A stretch of 64,000 nt of DNA, taken from positions 115,003,251 to 115,067,250 of the forward strand of contig CM066984.1 in NCBI GenBank assembly GCA_033977485.1, in the 5' to 3' direction. The notes below the pieces were generated by a model. The model did not search any database and had not been told where the DNA came from. It was given only the letters and a program-made list of their open reading frames with translations. How positions within the stretch are numbered: the first letter of the stretch is position 1; every line of letters begins with the position of its first letter. The translations under genes and the position numbers were made by a program. Of the stretch, positions 36,776 to 48,732 are shown piece by piece. This DNA is from Hydrangea macrophylla. Taxonomy: Eukaryota; Streptophyta; Magnoliopsida; Cornales; Hydrangeaceae.

Positions 36776-36902
36776 CTCATTGTACTGTTTGAGCAATATT
36801 ATAATGTGTTAAAGTGACCCAACAAAACCAGTTTTTAACAACTTTATTGTTTCAAGTGATTTATAAACACAGTTGGTTTGGTTAGGCCACAGACAATTTT
36901 TC

Positions 36903-37036
36903 ACACTTATGAACCCCCAAATAGACGACATAAAAAAAGAAAAAGAATAGTCATACTGCCCCCAAGCAGACGACAAAAATAAATAAAAATAAAAAAGAAG
37001 AGAGAAGAGTTGTACCGCCCCCAAGCAGATGACGTC

Positions 37037-37079
<43 letters not shown>

Positions 37080-37378
37080 GTCATACCACCCCCAAGCAGA
37101 CGACAACAACAACAACAAAAAATAAGCCGTACCGTCTCCAAGCAGATGACATCTACCGCCCCCAAGCAGACGACATCAAAAAAAATTAGAAGAGTCATAC
37201 TGCCCCCAAGCAGACGACATCCAAAAAAAATAAAAGTCATACCGGCCCCAAGCAGACGACATAAAAAAAAATAAAAAAGAAGAGTCATACAGATAACATA
37301 AAAAAAGGGGGTCATACCATTCCAAAGGAGACGGCATAAATAAAAAAATTCAAAAAAAAAAAAGGAGTCATACCCTCA
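36903..37378. repeat. Minisatellite: CCCCCAAGCAGACGAC core, A/G-rich spacers
   Basis: About nine copies of the core (A)CCGCCCCCAAGCAGACGAC alternate with spacers of about 20-75 bp. The spacers are almost all A and G and end in AGTCATAC. One spacer has become a (GA)19 tract (37039-37078). The last units are degenerate. Open frames on both strands (36809-37315 minus, 37029-37274 plus) derive from the array and are not genes. Confidence 0.85.
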
Positions 37379-37425
37379 AAGCAACAACTCTCTCTATCGC
37401 TCTAAATCCCCCCTCCCCCTTATCA

Positions 37426-37432
<7 letters not shown>

Positions 37433-37461
<29 letters not shown>
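37433..37461. repeat. (CT)n microsatellite, split by H2
   Basis: The tract ends exactly where H2 begins and resumes after H2 at 42606-42624. H2 inserted inside it. Confidence 0.8.
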
Positions 37462-37466
<5 letters not shown>

Positions 37467-38814
37467 CAATTTGCATTTTCATTTAATTTCTAATTGTATT
37501 TCCCATGTTTTAATTTGTATTTCTTGCCTTTTGTTAATGGAAATTCTTTAATTGGGGTCAAACTATAATTTTTATAAATTCAGAAGTACCTATGTTGAAT
37601 TTCAAAATTGTATTTCAAAATGGTGAAAATATTTATTTTTGGCTCAAACGGTATCTTTATATAACCGAAAAATTATTTCGTGCGTTAATATTATTTTTCT
37701 GTATTTTTGTGGTGATCACCACGCCGCAAAAATACCAATTTATGGAACGAAAAATGTCCGCACCGCGTTGGGACTCCCACAGTTTGGGAATCTCCATCAA
37801 TTAGGAGATGACATTTGTTTTTTGATCATTTATGGCGACTAATGATTGGATAAGTTTGTTTGGGAATGCATTTTGTGCATGTATAATTGTAGTGCTATAA
37901 GTTAGTTTTCCCAAACACCTAAATAAATTCCTAGACTAGTTGCTTATGCCTTGTTTGGCTATGCTTACTTTGTAAGTGTTACTGTTAGGCCTAAAGCTAG
38001 AATTCCCAAACACTAATCTTGCCCCCTATGAACCTAAACCACCCCCTTCTATATGAGATTGTGTATACACATATGCTTATATATCAGCTTGTATGTATAT
38101 TGGTGTCTATTAAAATTGAAAACAAAATCAATTGTTGAGTAATTGAGATTGAACTTGGAGCCCAAGTTCACCAAATTGGTTTCCCTATATATCACTCACA
38201 TACTCTCTCATTCACACATTCTGCAACTAAAACCAGAGAGTTTCAGAGATAGAGAAGAGAAATTTCAGAAATTTTCTAGAGAGAGAGGAAGAGCTTAAAC
38301 CACCATAGCTAGAGCTTGGGATGGATTCCTTATTTGGTTATTCTTTCTCAATAACTTCTTCAATCCTTATTACAATAAGTATTTCTAACTCACTTAAAAT
38401 GAAAGTAATATATATTTCATTTACTGATTGTATGTCTTGAATCATGAAACACCATAGCTATGGAGTTTAAAGCTTAAAACATGAATTTTTCAAACTTAAT
38501 CAAAATTGGTTTTTAGAAATGATTATGAAAGATTACAGTACATAGAGACTATGGTTTAAGTATTAGAGCCTAATTCATTCGTATCGCGACGTATATTAGA
38601 AACAAAGTTTTGTCATCTCTCGATTTTTCGTAAAATCCAAGAGCTACGTTTCAATTCGTGTTAAATTGTTTTCATATTTTAATCCTTGCGGAAAAACGAA
38701 GAGAATCATATATTATAATTTATGGTAGCTTTCGGATTTCAAAATGAGTAAAAACAGGGCTTTAAAATTGAAACAGGGAAAAAAATGAAGAAGATGAAGT
38801 TCTGTGAAAACTCG

Positions 38815-38965
38815 TGCGTGCGACCCGCGCGAGCGAGCCTCACACGAGCGACCTATCGCACAAGCTGCCCACGTGCGCGATCTATGTAATTTCTTAAAGT
38901 TTGGAAATTTTTAAAAGATAATCGAAAAATGAGCATATCGTGTGGCGGCCCGCGCAAGAGACTTG
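38815..38965 (+). repeat. H2 GC-rich repeated-word cassette
   Basis: Words GTGCGTGCGACCC, GCGCGAGCGAGCC, CACGAGCGACC, CACGTGCGCGATC and GGCGGCCCGCGCAAGAG cluster in AT-rich surroundings. This matches the place of the ACCGGTT cassette in H1. The repeats are too degenerate to give a period. Confidence 0.5.
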
Positions 38966-39377
38966 GCCTTTCCTGGATTTTCTCTGTTTTCTGTTAGGGA
39001 ACTGTTTGGATGAAGTTTTTGAGAATTTTAATCTACTATTTAGGAGATATGCTAAAGCAGAATTATATTGGTTATATTATGTTAAAGAGAAAATTTTAAG
39101 GACTTGATTTTTCGTGCACGTACGTTGTTATCATTTTCAGTACTTTACATTTTCTGTACAAAGTTACATGACATACATGTGGAGTCAATTTTACATTCAC
39201 GGTGAGTGATGGTCAGTGTGAAAAGAGTATATGGATGAGATTATGATTGGACACTCCCTGGTACTAGTGTACTATAGTGTGGTGTTATGAGAATGTGGTT
39301 TAGAGTATCTTTGAAATGCGACGATAACAAATTTGGACACTCCCTGGCACCCATGGTAGTGCTAAAGTGTGTGACGC

Positions 39378-41831
39378 TGTCACACCCCAACCCACCCTCG
39401 GTAGATTAGGACACGTGCAACAAGCTTATACGTACCCAAAATACACAACCTAGGGAGAAAAACTAAAATTAAACCACTTTAAAGAACTTTAGGTTGACAA
39501 AACAGCCCCAAGGGCAAAATGGTCATTAAATAAGTATATCAAATTTTTATACCAAAAGATAGGTTTTTGAGTCCCGATTCCAACGCAAAAAACGGCGCGC
39601 GAATCTGAATTTTCTAGAAAGAGTTATGCATGTTTCCGTAAAAGTGGACGTGCAGTGAAAAATACAAGCGGATCGATCCGCTCTAAAACCCGGATCGATC
39701 CATTTACTAGATTTGGAAGCAGAATGCCCCCGAAGAAGGCCGGATCGATCCCTTCATTAACCCGGATCGATCCGGGTTCCCCAGAACTTGTTTTTGCTGC
39801 TAAAAACACTGCTAAAACTTACCCAACTCATACCCAAACCAAACCAAACTTCTTGGGACATTAAGAAAACATTTCAAACACATTCATAAACATGTTTAAG
39901 CATTACCCAAGCATGTATCACACATCCACAGCCAAAATTTGATCAAATCATTCATGAACTCAACTTTTTTTGAATCAAAATAAGCTTTGAAGCCTTGAAA
40001 CTCAATTGTTAAGAAAGAATCATGAAACTAGTTGGACTTGTATTCAAAATCATAACTAACATCTTATCCACAGATAAGACTTGCCTACAACACTTGCGAC
40101 ACATCCGGGCTTGCCGGAATGGTCGAAGCTAACCATTTCTGCATACTCAACCAAACATAGAAAATTTACATAGTTTTCCAAGTTCAACTTCAAAATCACC
40201 AAACATCAAGTTGGAGGAACTAAACCTCTTGATTACAAGCTAATAACTAAACCACCATGTTAGGAACTAATAATTACAACATTTTACAAGTTAAAAGAGA
40301 GATAACATACAAGAGTCCCAAATCTCCCCCATCTCTCCCATCCATAAGTCAAGACTTCAAGCCTCAAGTCAAGGACTTCAAGACACTAGTTATACTATAA
40401 CATAAGTTTAAAACATATTCACAAGTTCTCATTCTCTTCTCCCTATTTTCGAGCGCGTCACATTCTCTCCGGATATTGCTTCGTACCTGCGGTGGTTGTT
40501 ATTTACCACAACAGAAACAGAAAATGGTTTTCTTAAGCATTACGCTTAGTGAGAAATCTAAACATGGTTGAATGTTTAACATGTGCAATGCAACAATCAA
40601 CATATAAATCATATTTATAGTCGCCGAGTCACCGGTTCAATGATTCATTCAGACCCGGGACCTCCCTTGGTCCCGTGGCCACTTCTATTCCTTAGATTAT
40701 TTTCGCGGTGCCCATTGAATACCACATAGACATATAAGCACATAAACATGGAGGCACATATAATCTTCATAAAATTGACATGCAATTTACAATTCAATAA
40801 CTACATGTGTTCTAAACATGAATAATCAACACAATAAGAACAATTTCTTGGTTTCTAAGCATAAACTATCATCTCTAACATCATTGATGTATTGAACATA
40901 ATCAAACACAACCATTCTTTAGTGTAGAAAACTCACCTTAGCAAGATCTACCCAAATTCAAGCTAGAGAAGTGTTGAATTTCACCAAATTGAACCTCAAT
41001 TTCTACTCCAACAAGAATCCTATAAGAATTCGGTAGACGACGTCTCACCGTTTAGTGTGAGCTACCAAAATCTTACAATTAAAACATAAATTAAAGGCAT
41101 AGGAACGATCGTCTCACCTCCACAGTCCAAAAGTGGTCTCGGATCGTAATTCCGGCGAACGACGGCGACGGAACGACGGAATTACGGCGTCGGTGACGGT
41201 TCCGTCTTCTCTCCCGAGCTCTCTTCTTCTCTTCTTGTTTTAATTTTCAGCCATGAGAGTCTAACTCTCTTCCTTGACACAACACACACCCATGCAACTT
41301 TACATGAGATGTCTAAGCCTCAATTTTCTCACTTTGCATTTACACCCCCAAAATTTATTAAGTTCCTATTATGAAATCCCCCAAACATTCCATTAACTAC
41401 CCAATTATCTAATGAGTGTTTGTCTAAGTTTCATATGAGTCCCAACGTGGGTCCCACATATTTTATGAAATTGCTATCGCACCTACATATTTTAAGTCCT
41501 TTTCACTTATACCCTTATTTGGGTGTCTACACCAATACCAAGTGATATACATATATCAACATGTAATATGAAAGCACCTAACAAATATTCATGTAATCAC
41601 ATAAAATGCATCTAATCATTTAAAATGCAAATTACCAATTTACCCTTCACTGGATTTCATTTCAATACATGTCCCACCTCACTAGGGACTTTTTTCCAAA
41701 TGGTGTTCTTCTCTGAACACTTTTCATACGGGCGAGTCCAAGCCTCCCCTTAACTCGTTTTATACACTAATTATATTAATTAATGCATATTAACAAGTAA
41801 TTAACCTGTTTCCCTGGGTACGGGTGTTACA
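39378..41831 (-). mobile_element. C: solo LTR nested in H2, same family as A and B
   Basis: TG at 39378 (TGTCACACCCCAACCC) and CA at 41831 (GGTACGGGTGTTACA) are flanked by a perfect TSD GACGC (39373-39377, 41832-41836). 2454 bp. It is inverted relative to A and B, and closer to A in the cassette region. Confidence 0.92.
39668..39776 (-). repeat. C cassette, four GGATCGATCC in two pairs
   Basis: Copies start at 39670, 39692, 39742 and 39764. Both pairs are spaced exactly 22 bp. The first is extended to the perfect palindrome GCGGATCGATCCGC and the last to CCCGGATCGATCCGGG. AAGCAGAATGCC stands between the pairs. Confidence 0.93.
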
Positions 41832-42605
41832 GACGCCAACTTGGACACTCACTGACACTCGTGGTACTGCTATAGTATGGCCTATTGGACACTCCCTGGC
41901 ATACGTGTTATGGCTAAAGTGTGGGGTAATTGGACACTCCCTAGTACCCCGTACTAAAGTGTGAGGCAAACTAGGCACTCCCTGGTACCCCTGTACTATA
42001 GTGTAGTCACCTTAGTATTTCAATATACTAGAGCGAGAGAGTTGGGTGACGTGTGGCTGAGAGAAAATAGTCGGATGAGACGGTTGCATCATTCCGTGCA
42101 CGGTCGCATATTTGATTGAAGATCACGACTTCATCTGTATTGTTTTATAATTTGAATTCATTTCTATATTTCGAAACTGTTGAGTAAGCAAACCGGCGAA
42201 ATGACAATGGTAAGTGAGTATGTTTTACATTCCGAGCATATGTTTTTAATACTCATTAGCTTCAGGAAGCTGACGGTGTTGTTGCGCCCCAGACATTCAT
42301 GTCTAGGTTTTTCAGGATATGACCAGGCTGGACATTATGACTATGCAAATTGAGAACGACTACTTATGAAGAGAAACTATTTAAATATTGCTTTAGTTGA
42401 TGAATTGAATTTGTAATAAGGATGACCGTGCTGTAATAATTAATAATTTAGAATAATTTTGTAAGCCTTGATTGCTCATACTGTGATTTATATTATTATA
42501 TTGTTCGACGTTTGGGACGGAATCGATCCTTCAAACTGTAGCGACCTACGGGTCCAAAAAGGAAATTAAATGCTTTCCCTGTTTATGCTACGTTGGGACG
42601 TGACA

Positions 42606-42893
42606 TTCTCCCTCTCTCTCTCTCCAACTCGTCCCTCCTCCATTTTTCCATTGAATCACCCCCACCCGCTCCCCAACCAACTCCACTCCACCGACCCCAC
42701 CCAACTCGACACCTCTCACCATCACCCACATCCATCCTTCTACCCGACACCATCCCTTCCCTTTACCCCTATCTACCAGACTTACTCACTCTCTCTTCCA
42801 AATCCGACACCCCCCCCCCCCCCCCCCTTCCACCATCCACATCCCCCCCCCCCCCCCTCTCTATACCCGACTCCACCTCCCATTTCCCCCTCT
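42606..42893. repeat. Pyrimidine-rich, C-homopolymer stretch
   Basis: CT repeats pass into CCACC-type low-complexity sequence with two C runs (about 42811-42828 and 42844-42857). Proline/serine-rich open frames here (42570-42925) are composition artefacts. Confidence 0.7.
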
Positions 42894-43309
42894 CAGGGCC
42901 GATTATGAGTTTTGGGGGGCCTTAGGCAAACAACTATAATGGGGCCCTCTATATACTACTATGAACTAGTTACCATAAGATACTAAACAAGTATAAAGCA
43001 AAAAATATACACATGAACTTACATATATAATTAACTAAGAAGAATTCACTTAACAAGGCAAAAATATTTTAATCTAAATATTTAATATCACTGAAATATT
43101 ATGCTAGTTGCGAAGGGCCCGGCTCGTGGCAATTGTTTGGTCAATGGATGAGGGCTCTGTTAAAAGAGGGCTGCCATGTATTAGAGTTTAGGGGAAAAAA
43201 TCCTTGGCTTAGGGGAGAGTTTACTCACAACTGCCATGGCTATGTTAAGTTTGTATAGGTTTTTTTTTGGTTCAAAGAAGGCTCTGTGCCTCTGTTTCTC
43301 TTAAAACGT

Positions 43310-43362
<53 letters not shown>

Positions 43363-43579
43363 TGAGTTGTGTCTCACATAAGTAATAGGTTTTGAAAGAA
43401 TTTTTTTTTAAGAAAAGAGATAGAGGGCTGGGTTATTGGGCCTTTTGGGCTTAAATAATATGATAAGTTTATACTAACTAATACTATATATAGTACGAAG
43501 TATGGAGGCCCTCAATTTTTCTCATGATTGGAGGGCTTTACGCCCACGCCTAAGTGCCAAAAAGGGAGGATCGACCCTT
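42894..43579. mobile_element. hAT-type element with (GA)n interior
   Basis: The ends CAGGGCCGATTATG and the imperfect inverse GGATCGACCCTT are flanked by a perfect 8-bp TSD CCCCCTCT (42886-42893, 43580-43587). Subterminal inverse words include GGCCTTAGGC and GCCTAAGTGCC. A (GA)23 tract occupies about 43314-43358. 686 bp, no transposase. Confidence 0.7.
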
Positions 43580-44031
43580 CCCCCTCTCCAACTGACTATC
43601 TCTTTTTCTCTCCTCCAAACCTTCCACCACCACCCAACACCACCCCCTTCCTTCCTTACTCCGACACACAAAAAAAAACTCTCGGCTAACGGCTAAGCCA
43701 AGATCCTTTTTCTCTCTCTCCTCATGTCGCCCCGACCAACATTTCTTGCCTTGGTAAAAAAAAATCCTCTTGCCTCTCTCTCAAACAACAAAAAAAAAGA
43801 GCGGCTAAGCCAAGACAAGAGCCTTTCACTCTCCGGAGCTCCGCTTAACACGACTCTCTGGATCTCCGTCGAACAAGCCTTCCGAATCTCCATCCACGGA
43901 CTGCAACACTATTAATCCACTGAATCTCCATTCATGAACCATGGCACATTTCACTCGCTTAACCTTTTGCACCAATGATTTTATCCTTGGTACACCCCCT
44001 CGCTTAATCCCCTAAAATCAAATAGCATGGT

Positions 44032-45686
44032 TGATTCGAGGTGAAAAGTGCATATTTATAGTGTATTACGTGGTATTTTATGCATACTTTTGTACCCAAA
44101 GTCCCTACATTTAGGTGAATTCTAATAAGAATATTCTTTTTATAGTGTTAATGCTAAAACATATGTTTATGCATTGTTTTATAGGTATTAGAATGTAAAT
44201 CAATGAAGTGGAGCTAAAGAAAAGTGATTCTGGTGAAGAGAACAACGCAAGTAGCTGAGAAAATTCCAATTTTGACAATGAAGACTTCAGATTTGGAAGA
44301 TTTCCTTAGAAATACAAAATGTAGATCTTTGAGTTATGGTCACGTGGCCATAAACGGGAGGTCAATCCGAGGTCCGAGTGAAAAGTTATGGCCATTCTCC
44401 AATCGGTGCGCAAAGCTGTCAAAATCAGAGAGTTCAAGGGCTTGAGGAGAGTTCGATCGATCGAACCTTCGATCGATCAAACTAAGCTCGATCGATTGAA
44501 CTTTATTTTCTTCCAAAAGTTGCGTAAACTTTGCAGGAACCCTATAAATAAGTCGTTTTTGACATCAGAGGAGAAGAGGACGCTCCAGAACGTAAAAAAC
44601 AACAATTTAGGGTAGTTTTAGGGTTAGATTAGGAGTAGATTAAGTTAGATTCTTATTTTTCTTCCTCTTTTCCATTGTATTCTTCCTCTTTTTCATTGTT
44701 ATATTGAAGATTATTGAAGATTCAAGTTGGTTTCATATTTATTACAAGTTATATTCAAATTATTCTAGGTTTTTCTTTTCCTTTTCTCCATTTGATTGTT
44801 TATTAATCTAGCTATTATGATTACTCTAGTTTGTTATACCTGTATTAGTTTAATCATGTTTCCGTAGTTTAGACGTTGGAAATATGTGATGAAATATTGA
44901 TTTTTAGCCTCTGCCCTATATGATATAGAAAACTTAGGCTCGATCGATCAAAGGTATTTCGATCGATCGAACCAGAATCATAGTCAAGCGATCGAAGACA
45001 TTTCGATCGATTGAAGGATGATGATGTCTGATCGATCGAGAGCGCTTCGAGCGATCGAACATGTTAATTCCTGAGATGATTCTTTTAAGTATTCCATGAC
45101 TTTGTATTTTAGAAATCTGTCATCAAATTGTCCCTATATGCTCAGTTTGTCTCAACAGTTTTTAGAACTTAAAGCCTTAAGGTCTTTTCTTCATTAACTT
45201 TTGAAAACCACTTTAAATGCTAACACCATTTAGAGTGCAAGTAATAACCATTGTTTTAAATCGTCTTTCAAGTATTTTAAATTAATTGTGATGATGTAGT
45301 CCTGGTCATGAAAGGGCTATTGATTTTCTATCTTTAGAAAAATACGGAATACTGAAGAGGAATGAACTCCATAGAACATTAATAAGTATGCATGGTAGAT
45401 GGTTAGGATCAATGTGGATTCTCATATTTCCAACACCTTTAATTTATCTGTTTAATTAGTTATGTTTCTTTATGCTTTAGTTTATTATTTTGTTTAATTT
45501 AATTAATTAGGATTCGTTAGAACCTCCACCCGTATATTCATCTTTTTCCTTTTATTTAGGTTGTAACTTAGTATATATTCTTCCTTTTCCTTCCCCGTGG
45601 GATCGACCTAGACTTATCCAGTATTACTTGCACGATCACCTACACTTGGGTGCTGCACAAGAGCGCACAACTTTTTAGCCGTGTCA
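44032..45686 (+). mobile_element. U: solo LTR nested in M2
   Basis: TG at 44032 (TGATTCGAGGTGAAAAG) and CA at 45686 (TTTAGCCGTGTCA) are flanked by a perfect TSD ATGGT (44027-44031, 45687-45691). 1655 bp. The matching place in M1 (near 31100) is uninterrupted. A TATA box (TATAAATA, 44543) gives + orientation. The 3' part with CCGTGGGATCGACCTAGAC resembles ends of gypsy LTRs. Two TTCGATCGATCGAA clusters lie inside. Confidence 0.9.
44452..45060 (+). repeat. U TCGATCGA cassettes, two clusters
   Basis: Cluster 1 starts with the perfect palindrome TTCGATCGATCGAA at 44452, with further copies at 44468 and 44487, 40-90 bp upstream of the TATA box. Cluster 2 (44942-45060) has about six TCGATCGA or GCGATCGA words with spacings such as 19, 15 and 19 bp. 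The period is less regular than in A, C or T. Confidence 0.75.
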
Positions 45687-46521
45687 ATGGTCTTGAAACC
45701 TCCCATTGCTTAACCCTCTACACCAGTAGCATACCGTCCCCTAAATCTAGATACATTTGCTTGCTTAATTGTCTGCGCCAATGAGGAAGCATTCTCGCTT
45801 TGACTGATACACAACATTGAACTATCGCCCCAAGTGAAAGTACCCCTTGCTTAATCCTCTACATCAATAGCACACCTTCTCCCTCTTGACCAACCTGCAA
45901 CACTCGTCTGCTACCGAGTGACAATACCTTCTCGCTATATGAATCCCCCTCTTAACCCTTGCCTGGTCAAAATCTCATTTAATGCCCTCAACCACCTTAA
46001 ACATGTACATTTAATGCACTCACCTACCTTAAACAGAGGGTTTATTCCGAGGACGCCAACTCAACTTCTCCAGCTATATATTGCACCCTCACAATTCTTA
46101 TATCAATATTAGCCTCATTCAATTCATCCAACCCAGTCTAACCCAGTAACAACCTAGTTTGAATCAACACCTTAGGCATTTAATCCCGTCCTTAACCCAA
46201 TCCAACCTTAGAGCAACTTAGCTAAGAGTCATTTACTCTTGCGCTCAACCACTTAATAGCATTCTCGTTCCCCAGATCCTTGATTATCATCCACCTTGCT
46301 CCGACTTCTCCATAACTCACCCCAACACCCGAGATACTCTCATATTATTTTATCACATTTCTCTTTCACTATCATCCGCCCTGCTCCGACGTCTCCATAA
46401 CTCACCCTAACCACCAAAGACACTTTCATATCTGTCCCGCTCCAACGTCTCTATAACCCAATCTAGCTGCCCAAAGCATTATTAGTACTTTATCACTCAT
46501 CATCCCTCTATATATAGACCC

Positions 46522-48025
46522 TGTTGGCCCAAATGTGGAAACCTTAGAGGGGGGGGGGTGAATAAGGTTTTAGCAAAAATTAACCTTTTTAAAACTTGAT
46601 AGCAAATTAAAACACAATCACAAGAGATAATATGAAGAGATAAGGAAAGAGATACTTGCAAACCAATTTTTCAAGTGGTTCGGCAATCGCACCCCGCGGC
46701 CTACGTCCACCCCTCAAGAACACCTCTTGAGGATTCCTTTAATCCGATCTACTTCACGGGTGTAGACCAAACCGTTACAAGAGCCTTCAATCTCTCCCAA
46801 AGAAGAAAACCTCTTCTTTGCAATCAAGGGTTACTAACCCTCACTCTTCACAAATAATTTGGGTACAAATTGAGCTCTCTCTCTCTAGAGTGGATAATAC
46901 AATTTAAAGCTCACACAATAACTCCTTGTTGAGTAGATGATACAAATAAAATCTCACTACAATTTACTCTCAAAGAAATACAAATTAAGAACTAGAGCAA
47001 ATTGATAAACTCACACAACTAGGGCTCAAATATGAATGATTAGAAATCAACAAGTTGTGTGATTTAAATAGATGTTTTCCAATAGATTGATCAACATAAA
47101 ATGGTGTGGGAAAACATGTATTTATAGGCCAAGAAAGATTATAGCGTTGGAAGTGGTTAGGGGGTGTAAAAACAGTTTTTGGAGAGTTTAAAAACTATCC
47201 GTTATGTGTATTCAGCGCAGTCCAGTCGACTGGATCGAAGGTTCAGTCGACTGGGAAGTTTATAGCAGAGAAGAGGCATTTTCAGTGCTGTCCAGTCGAC
47301 TGAAAAGTTCATTCAGTCGACTGATTTTACAATCCAGTCGACTGGACATGAAATAAATCAATCGACTGGTTTTAAGCAGTTTTTCGCAGACTGACACCTC
47401 TTTACTAAAACGACCATAACTCCCTCTACAAAACTCGTATTTGCGATCCGTTTGAAGATTCGGAAACTAGATTCAAATACATTTCCAACCATATAAAACT
47501 CAATATCTAATTCCTTACCAATTAGATCAGGTTTGCATTTAAAGTTGACCTATCTGCGCCAAGGTACTTTCGATCTTTTGACTTAGCCACTTGAAAGCTT
47601 TTGTGAAATGAATTTAATTGAGTGGTCTAAGTATGTTTAGGCCCTGAAAGTATTTTAAAGTGTGAGAGAAAGGAACCTAAAGTCCAATTAAAGTTACTTG
47701 AGCCCCTATGAGTGATTGATCAAAATGCTTACATATAAATCCTAGTCTTCAAGCTTCAAGCTTCAAGCTTCAACCAAGGATGAAAAATCTTCAAGTCTTC
47801 AAGCTTGATCCTTGTTGAGCTCAAACACTCTTGGGCTTCACCATATGCTATCTCACGATCTCAAACAAAGTTAGAACAATTAAGTACATGAATCAAGAGA
47901 CTAGCATAACGAAAATGACATGATAATTGATTGAAATAGAACCAATGAAAGTATGCAATTATCAGTAGATTTGTCATCATCAAAACAAAACAAAAATAAT
48001 GCCTTAAATAAAGTCAAGGCTAACA
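46522..48025 (-). repeat. T left LTR (3' LTR)
   Basis: 1504 bp. The reverse-strand TATA box CCTATAAATA lies at 47119-47128. It carries six cassette motifs, one more than the partner LTR. A (CAAGCTT)n triplication at about 47750-47770 is a single copy in the other LTR. Confidence 0.92.
47223..47368 (-). repeat. T left-LTR cassette, six CAGTCGACTG
   Basis: Copies start at 47223, 47244, 47293, 47314, 47335 and 47359 (the last is CAATCGACTG). Spacings are 21 bp within the first pair and 21, 21 and 24 in the second group. The cassette lies about 100 bp upstream of the LTR TATA box (minus strand). Confidence 0.93.
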
Positions 48026-48043
48026 ATTTCCCCCTTTTTGATG
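48026..48043 (-). other. T polypurine tract
   Basis: The minus strand reads AAAAAGGGGGAAAT immediately before the 3' LTR start TGTTAGCC. This is the expected plus-strand primer site. Confidence 0.85.
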
Positions 48044-48732
48044 ATGTCAAAACATGCAATAGAGATATAGCAATTTAAAGCACAATAGGTGTCATTTTCA
48101 TGTTATCATTCAAAGTAATAAGATTTCCCAAGTATGAGTCCAAGAGTAATAACTTACAAAAAAATCTCTTTTATCATTTGCAAGAATATCAAATTCTATA
48201 TCATTTTCCCCCTTTTTGACAACAACAAAAAGATTGGGGTTTGAACTAAAAGTTCCCCCTCAAGATAAGCAAACATTTCGAGGCAATAAGATACCAAAAA
48301 CAACTAAAAATCAAATATGATACTAAGGAAAACTCAAGTAAACAAATCATGGAAGCAATAAGATACCAAATTGCCAAAATTTGATACCAAAAGTAACTAA
48401 AGTGAGCATAATATCATGATACCAAGAAATCAAGCAAACTAAAATGAACATAGTAATATGTTCCCCCTCAACATATGCATATACGAATGAATACCAATTA
48501 TAGGATCAACATTATGCATTATCTCCTTAGGAGGATGAAATAGCTATGAACATCAAAACAAGATAATGTGGTGAACTAAACATGATTAGCATGCTATCAA
48601 AATCAAGAGAAATATCAAAACAAGTTAATCTAACCTACTCCTACTAGGCTTAAGGTAAAAGATTTAACCATTGTCCAAGCACCTCTTGGATGCAACATTT
48701 GCCGAGGAAGTAGGAAAGGATCCCTTCACAAC
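48044..48732 (-). other. T internal region without domains
   Basis: About 690 bp between gag stop and polypurine tract. Repeated words GATACCAAAA / AGATACCAAA and CAAGTAAACAAATCATGGAAGC are noticeable. No integrase, RT or RNase H motif can be read in any frame. Confidence 0.6.

Larger units (their letters stand above)
39240..42003 (+). repeat. H2 tandem array GGACACTCCCTGGTAC, split by C
   Basis: Units of about 45-70 bp contain GACACTCCCTGG(C/T)A and (A/G)CTATAGTGTG. Two or three lie before C (39249-39377) and about five after it (41837-42003). Within units CACT and AGTG arms are opposed. The array occupies the place of the hairpin array in H1. Confidence 0.75.
37462..42605 (+). mobile_element. 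H2: solo LTR carrying C
   Basis: TG at 37462 (TGTAACAATTTGCATTTTC) and CA at 42605 (TACGTTGGGACGTGACA) lie between CTCTC and TTCTC in a CT tract, so the TSD is only approximate. Without C the LTR is about 2.69 kb. CCTATATATCACTC at about 38184 is a likely promoter, giving + orientation. The 3' part shares GCGACCTACGGGTCCAAAAA with H3. A GC-rich cassette (GCGCGAGCGAGC, GCGACC words, about 38815-38880) and a tandem array are inside. Confidence 0.75.
43588..46516 (+). mobile_element. M2: LTR-like block, interrupted by U
   Basis: A paralogue of M1, aligned through 43940-44026 and 45692-46516 and continuing after T at 51520-51740. A short insertion relative to M1, with a repeated AATGCNCTCA(A/C)C-type phrase, lies at about 45974-46018. 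The start is not defined. Confidence 0.55.

Noticed and set aside
36809..37315. 168-codon open frame on the minus strand
   Set aside because: Its sequence is the translated minisatellite and GA tract (36903-37378): low complexity, no domain.
36903..37378. CRISPR-like pattern (constant core, variable spacers)
   Set aside because: The sequence is a plant nuclear region. The spacers are low-complexity purine tracts of uneven length and no cas genes exist here.
42570..42925. Two overlapping Pro/Ser-rich open frames of about 110 codons
   Set aside because: Pyrimidine-rich low-complexity DNA lacks stop codons by composition. No domain or splice context is seen.
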